A DNA stretch of 23,843 nt from Elysia marginata (lineage: Eukaryota; Mollusca; Gastropoda; Plakobranchidae): the NCBI GenBank assembly GCA_019649035.1, contig BMAT01006394.1:28888-52730 (forward strand), written 5' to 3'. Under the pieces are notes generated by a model. That model worked only from the letters and a program-made list of their open reading frames with translations. It made no database searches and was not told where the DNA came from. A program made the translations under genes and the position numbers. Each line of letters starts with the position of its first letter. Positions within the stretch are counted from its first letter, which is position 1. Positions 20,063 to 23,843 of this stretch are shown here, in pieces.

Positions 20063-20090
20063 CCCCTGAAGACGACAAAAAAGCGCGTCC
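20063..20090 (-). other. Splice acceptor of the bZIP coding exon
   Basis: Read on the minus strand, a pyrimidine-rich tract (GCTTTTTTGTCGTCTTCAG) ends with AG at 20067-20066. The exon begins GGG and then ATG (20062). The tract and the CAG match the metazoan acceptor consensus well. It implies that transcription starts further upstream and that at least one 5' exon, coding or not, is joined here. Confidence 0.75.
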
Positions 20091-20099
20091 GTTAGTAGA

Positions 20100-20109
20100 G
20101 TTACGTCAT
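20100..20109. promoter_or_regulatory. Possible E4BP4/PAR-type binding site in the intron
   Basis: GTTACGTCAT reads ATGACGTAAC on the minus strand, a full match to the E4BP4 consensus RTKAYGTAAY. It lies 35 bases upstream of the coding exon. Sites this degenerate are expected about once per window of this size by chance, so the position near a gene of the same DNA-binding family is the only argument. Confidence 0.3.
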
Positions 20110-20729
20110 AATTCTCTCATAAAACAATATGTTTTGATCGGGCATGCAGCGTACTGTTTAGATGTTTCAGAATCAGCTTCTGTCCTAAAATTGAACCGTA
20201 AACACCCACCCACCTCCCTCTCCCCACAAACACACCCAAAAAGGATCTATAAATCGACCAGAATTAAAATAATATCATTCAACAGTGCGATAATGAGACC
20301 AAAACCTCTTCATTTGCGTTAAAAATAACTGTAACTATTTTGAGATAATCTTCGACATGACTACAAACTACTGATTGGGTGGTAGTTGGCAAGTACAATA
20401 GAGCTCTGAACAAAAATTATGTGATATTATTCACGGCAAACAGCCAACTAAACCATGCATACATCAGAATAATTGTGATATTAACATTTCCAACAAAGTA
20501 ACGCACATTGCATGATAAATTTAAAAACGTAAACCAAAAAAAATGTGTTGGAGATATATGCCTGGTATGCACCTGTCAGACAAAATACCTGCAAAAACAG
20601 CACAGTGATTAAGAACTTGAGAAAATAACATGACAATCATCTGGCGTCAATTTCTCTAACTACTTGAACTGATTCTAACAACAAATAAGTCGAAATTGGA
20701 TCGAGCGAAGAACAGTGAAGTTCACACTA
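20110..20729. other. Putative intron of the bZIP gene
   Basis: AT-rich, with no coding signal. It would be the body of a 716-bp intron if the donor at 20781 is used. Confidence 0.4.
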
Positions 20730-20781
20730 ACGCTGACAAGACCTGAAACCCGACGGGAGACAACCTTCACAATCCACTCAC

Positions 20782-20894
20782 ACTCTACTCTACCCAACCG
20801 TCGCACGTCAAACGACAACGTGGGCATCAGTTGAACGCAAGGCTGACCTGCGTCACGATTCATTAAACTTAACGTCCTCAGTCCAGCATAAATA
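20782..20894 (-). promoter_or_regulatory. Candidate promoter and 5' non-coding exon of the bZIP gene
   Basis: On the minus strand a TATTTATG element (20894-20887) is followed by a locally CpG-enriched stretch and then a GTGAGT donor whose GT is at 20781-20780. A start site about 30 bases after the TATA-like element would give an exon of roughly 80 bases, spliced to the acceptor at 20066 across a 716-bp intron. The frame through this exon does not join the bZIP frame, so it would be 5' UTR. This is a model built from short consensus matches only. Confidence 0.28.
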
Positions 20895-20899
20895 GAGGC

Positions 20900-22050
20900 C
20901 CGTCTCGAGTTGGTAAGGCGAAAAGTTTGAGTTTGTCTGAACGTATGAATAACAAGATTGTGTATTTTTGCTTGCACTTGTAAAATATTATGCTCAAACA
21001 TTGACAGGAAAGGTTGTTGGTCATGAAAATAGTAAAGGACGTTGCTTTAATTCCATATCCATCATATTGACACGAAGAATTTTTTCACACAAAAATGAAC
21101 GGAAAATTAAAGAGAGCAGATTAGAAATGAAGATGAAGTCGAAGCAGTGATATTTGCAGGATTTGGGCACTTAATGAGTATGGTAATCGAGTTATAGGGT
21201 AAAGTTGATTACTTGCATTTATTTTACACCCAAACCTTACCGTCGATTATCATCACTTTTATTGTCCCTGTGCGGTTATCTTCGACACGGAAGATTCACA
21301 GATAGTGTACAGATATTGCAAATGTTGGTACATTTCTCGCCCACAATCATTTATATATATGTTAATTTGTTTTGTTTCGTTTTTACCAGTGCCATTAAGT
21401 CACGAACTTTCCCAGATTCTAGACTTCACCTCATATTCGCATCGTTAGGAAACCGAAAGAGCCAACATGTGCCGTGTCACGGATTTTTTTTTCATGACGT
21501 CAGATAACAAATAATCATCTACAATCATAAAAACTTTGAAAGAAGTGAAATCCTCAACTTAAGCTTATTATCTCCATTTTTAAATTCTGTTTGCCAAATA
21601 TCCGTCTCTTTCTTAATTCCTCTATCTGTTTATATATAGCTATGAATCCATCTGACTACCTACACCCCCCTCCCCCACACACTTTTTTTTGGCTGATGTA
21701 CTTCTCTCCCATACGTACATACACCATGGCAAATATGCTATCTGAACGGGGCCAGGTACTGTGTCGTCTAATGCGCCAGGTGTTGTACTTTTATCTCGGT
21801 TCAGTCCATCTCGACTTAATGTGTTGTGTAACATCATTAAGTCATATTGAGTGAATCACAGTTCACACCCTGCCAGGCGCCAAGTTAAAACAAATTTTCA
21901 TAAAGCACGATAAACCGGAGGAAGTCGTAACCTATTGACAATACAAAGATGCTCCTGTTGCTCCCCGATCCCTCTTTTTGATACTGCATTGCACGGAGTG
22001 AGCAAAAAGCATGACTGTGTATGGTTAAACATTTAATTTTCTTTTTTTTT
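20900..22050. other. Non-coding stretch upstream of the bZIP gene
   Basis: No gene is supported. A perfect CRE palindrome TGACGTCA is at 21495-21502. A second donor-like sequence on the minus strand (CGGTAAGG, GT at 21240-21239) is an alternative 5' exon end. Open frames of 60-100 codons here lack recognisable content. Confidence 0.5.
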
Positions 22051-22360
22051 GCATGACCGGCTCTGTGGCTTAGCGGTAAAGACACTCGCTCAGAGATCGG
22101 GAGGTACGGGTTCGATCCCGGGCCGAGTCAAACCAAAGACTTTAAAATTGGTATTAGTAGCTGATCCGCCTGGTGTCTGGCATTATGGATTTAGTGCTAA
22201 GACTGGTCGGCCCGGTGTCAGGATAATGTGATTGGGTGTGCTGTATGCAACGCTCGGTACATCACAGTGTGGCAGCACGCTTTCAATTGTCCCAAGCGCC
22301 GTCTCTGATATAACCTTGTAGTTGAAAAGAGACCTTAAAATTCAAACAACCAACCAACCA
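22051..22360 (+). mobile_element. tRNA-derived SINE
   Basis: The head carries an RNA polymerase III A box TGGCTTAGCGG (22066-22076) and a B box GGTTCGATCCC (22109-22119) 32 bases apart, as in a tRNA gene. A non-tRNA body of about 220 bp follows, with a short CAACCAACCAACCA tail (22347-22360). It cannot be a functional tRNA because no acceptor stem closes around the boxes. A T10 run abuts the 5' end. No clear target duplication is left; the flanks at 22009-22040 and 22361-22392 are only loosely similar. Its translation (22049-22231) is the sort of SINE-derived peptide often mis-annotated as a hypothetical protein. I do not assign a named family. Confidence 0.88.
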
Positions 22361-23228
22361 GCATTCTGCATGGTCCAATATTTAAATTACAATTAGTTTT
22401 TTTCTAGATTTTGAGGCTTAGCCAAACAAAAATGGACTAAATTTATTAGTTTGTCTTGCGGGGTTTTGTTTAGGTTATGTTTTTGTTGTTTTTATGTGGT
22501 TTTTTTCTTCTAAATAACATTGACCTTCACTTGGTAATTCATAACCGAATGTTTTGCAACAAAAATGACCAAGCCAACTGATAGGATAGTTCGCAGGTTC
22601 TAAGTTAGTTGGCATTAGATGTAGATTCTAGAAAAAACCAGCTCTCCCGACTCGCATCACACCTTATGCAAAACCTTGTGCCTATGAAGATTTACTGAAG
22701 GTTTACATAGTCTAAATGTCTAATAAAATCTGTAATCAATTTAAAATAATTTTATACCAAAATCCGTGCCTTGGCCCCCGACCCTGGCGAACGCTTTTTA
22801 CCTTTAACTTACAATTACAGACTATTAATTTGCAAAAATGAGCGATTATTATTCCGAAAAATTACTCTAAAATGAGTTTCCTCCTGCTTAACTTTCCTCC
22901 TTTGTAGTTTACACATTGCAAATCATAATAATTACAGAAACGCGCTTTGCATAATTAGCGTGAGTATAATTTCCTCAGGGTTTCAAACCTGTTTTAGTCA
23001 CTCCACAGCAACCTGTAAAACTATTTGTTTCACATTTTTAATCATTGACAGTTTTTTACTCCAGCAAGCACAAACATCTTCACAAAGTTAAAAAGACAAA
23101 CAAGGTTATAAAACCAACGCGTTATTAATAGAGAACAGAAAGTAAACACGAGTCCACTCCTTTTTAAACCAGCATTTTGCGGAGACTTAGGGGACGATAA
23201 GACTTCTCAAGAATAAAAAGAAAAAATC
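22361..23228. other. Non-coding AT-rich stretch
   Basis: Nothing was recognised: no open frame of note and no repeat period. Confidence 0.6.
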
Positions 23229-23418
23229 AGCTCGAGTCGACTCGGAATGGTTTTGACCTTCAACTCGTGGAGCGCGCGAAGACGGGCGAGCGTGTGAGTG
23301 AGTCAGTTGACGTACGTGCGTCATGCTGTGTGCAGCGACCCGTGTATTTATGTATCGCCATGATCGTGCCGGGTCGGGATCGATTCCGAGAAGTGTTTCG
23401 CCAGGCATCGCTCGAGTT
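23229..23418. promoter_or_regulatory. CpG-rich island, possible promoter
   Basis: About two dozen CpG dinucleotides occur in roughly 190 bp, against very few in the flanks, including GGAGCGCGCGAAGACGGGCG. An AP-1-type TGAGTCA is at 23299-23305 and a GACGTACGTGCGTCA segment at 23309-23323. Short frames on both strands (23187-23408 minus, 23267-23476 plus) have no domain. It could be the distal promoter of the minus-strand bZIP gene, the promoter of a gene beyond the right edge, or a 5' non-coding exon. Confidence 0.4.
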
Positions 23419-23419
23419 C

Positions 23420-23843
23420 CTGTTGACTGGTATCATTTATTTACACGTTTCTAATGCTTTTATTCGCTTTGTTTGAAACGCATTCTTTATTGATAAAGAA
23501 GTACTTTTTTCGAGGTGAGGGAGTGGGGATTCTTAGCGGTAAAAACTGAAAAAAAGCCACAATTGAATTGAACCTGTGTCTAATGAGGGATCAACTAAGG
23601 GTCAATATTTTTCTTCGTGGGTGGAGAGCAAGAATAACTCGGTCAATATCCAGTTCTTCCGCTCTCAGATGTGAATTCTGGTCTTGTATGTTCCGGACGT
23701 GCTTCCAGTTGGTGAAGGTGAGCATGCGGTTAAAAGATAGTTAATTGTCTAGTCTCAGACAATAACAATAGATCGAGCGCTAAGGAATACATGGATGGGT
23801 GGAAAGATGGATAAAAGGTAATTTAAACACCAAACAAATACGT
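23420..23843. other. Non-coding stretch at the right edge
   Basis: No supported feature was found. The composition returns to the AT-rich background. Confidence 0.5.

Noticed and set aside
20675-21001. 108-codon minus-strand frame upstream of the bZIP exon
   Set aside because: It would not join the bZIP frame through the GTGAGT donor and has no recognisable domain; at most part of it is an upstream open frame in the 5' UTR.
22053-22125. Functional tRNA gene
   Set aside because: A and B boxes are present but no acceptor stem or convincing anticodon arm closes around them; the body and tail mark it as a SINE.
1-23843. CRISPR array, operon, phage or other prokaryotic system
   Set aside because: The tandem repeats have no unique spacers, there are no cas-like genes, and the splice sites, SINE and bZIP gene are eukaryotic.

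Overview
This is eukaryotic, metazoan DNA. It is AT-rich non-coding sequence, dense in microsatellites and minisatellites, with one recognisable gene, one tRNA-derived SINE and one candidate MITE. There is no prokaryotic-style gene packing, operon, CRISPR array or rRNA. The organism is most likely a lophotrochozoan, probably a mollusc. That rests on the overall texture (GA, CAT, TTC and AGT microsatellites plus 20-55 bp minisatellites), a tRNA-SINE with an AACC-type tail, and the CES-2/Giant-like flavour of the bZIP gene. Taxonomy is inference.

Layout. 1-330: 51-bp minisatellite running in from the left edge. 340-7050: non-coding, with CAT/GATG stretches, a 23-bp minisatellite (4000-4136), a four-copy ~40-bp repeat (4926-5080) and short microsatellites. 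7054-7227: candidate MITE with 28-bp imperfect inverted termini. 7479-9076: GA, GT and CT microsatellites, a ~100-bp degenerate tandem repeat carrying long G-runs, and a 29-bp repeat. 10925-11225: TTG-TTC-TTA triplet block. 12776-13075: AGC/AGT block. 13829-14440: 54-bp minisatellite with longer terminal units. 15815-16172: GA-rich compound minisatellite. 18006-20894 (minus strand): the bZIP locus. 22051-22360: SINE. 23229-23418: CpG-rich island.

The one confident gene lies on the minus strand. An uninterrupted 649-codon reading frame (20062 to 18113) ends in a full bZIP domain of the PAR/CES-2/Giant type. A good splice acceptor lies 3 bases before its first ATG, so at least one upstream exon exists. 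A TATA-like sequence near 20890 and a GTGAGT donor at 20781 give one possible local 5' non-coding exon; the CpG-rich island at 23.3 kb is an alternative promoter. AATAAA and ATTAAA signals lie about 100 bases after the stop.

I found no evidence for a new multi-gene system. The most useful leads are the MITE, the short motifs in the bZIP protein (PLDFS and three sumoylation-type sites), its two competing start codons, and several structured tandem repeats.
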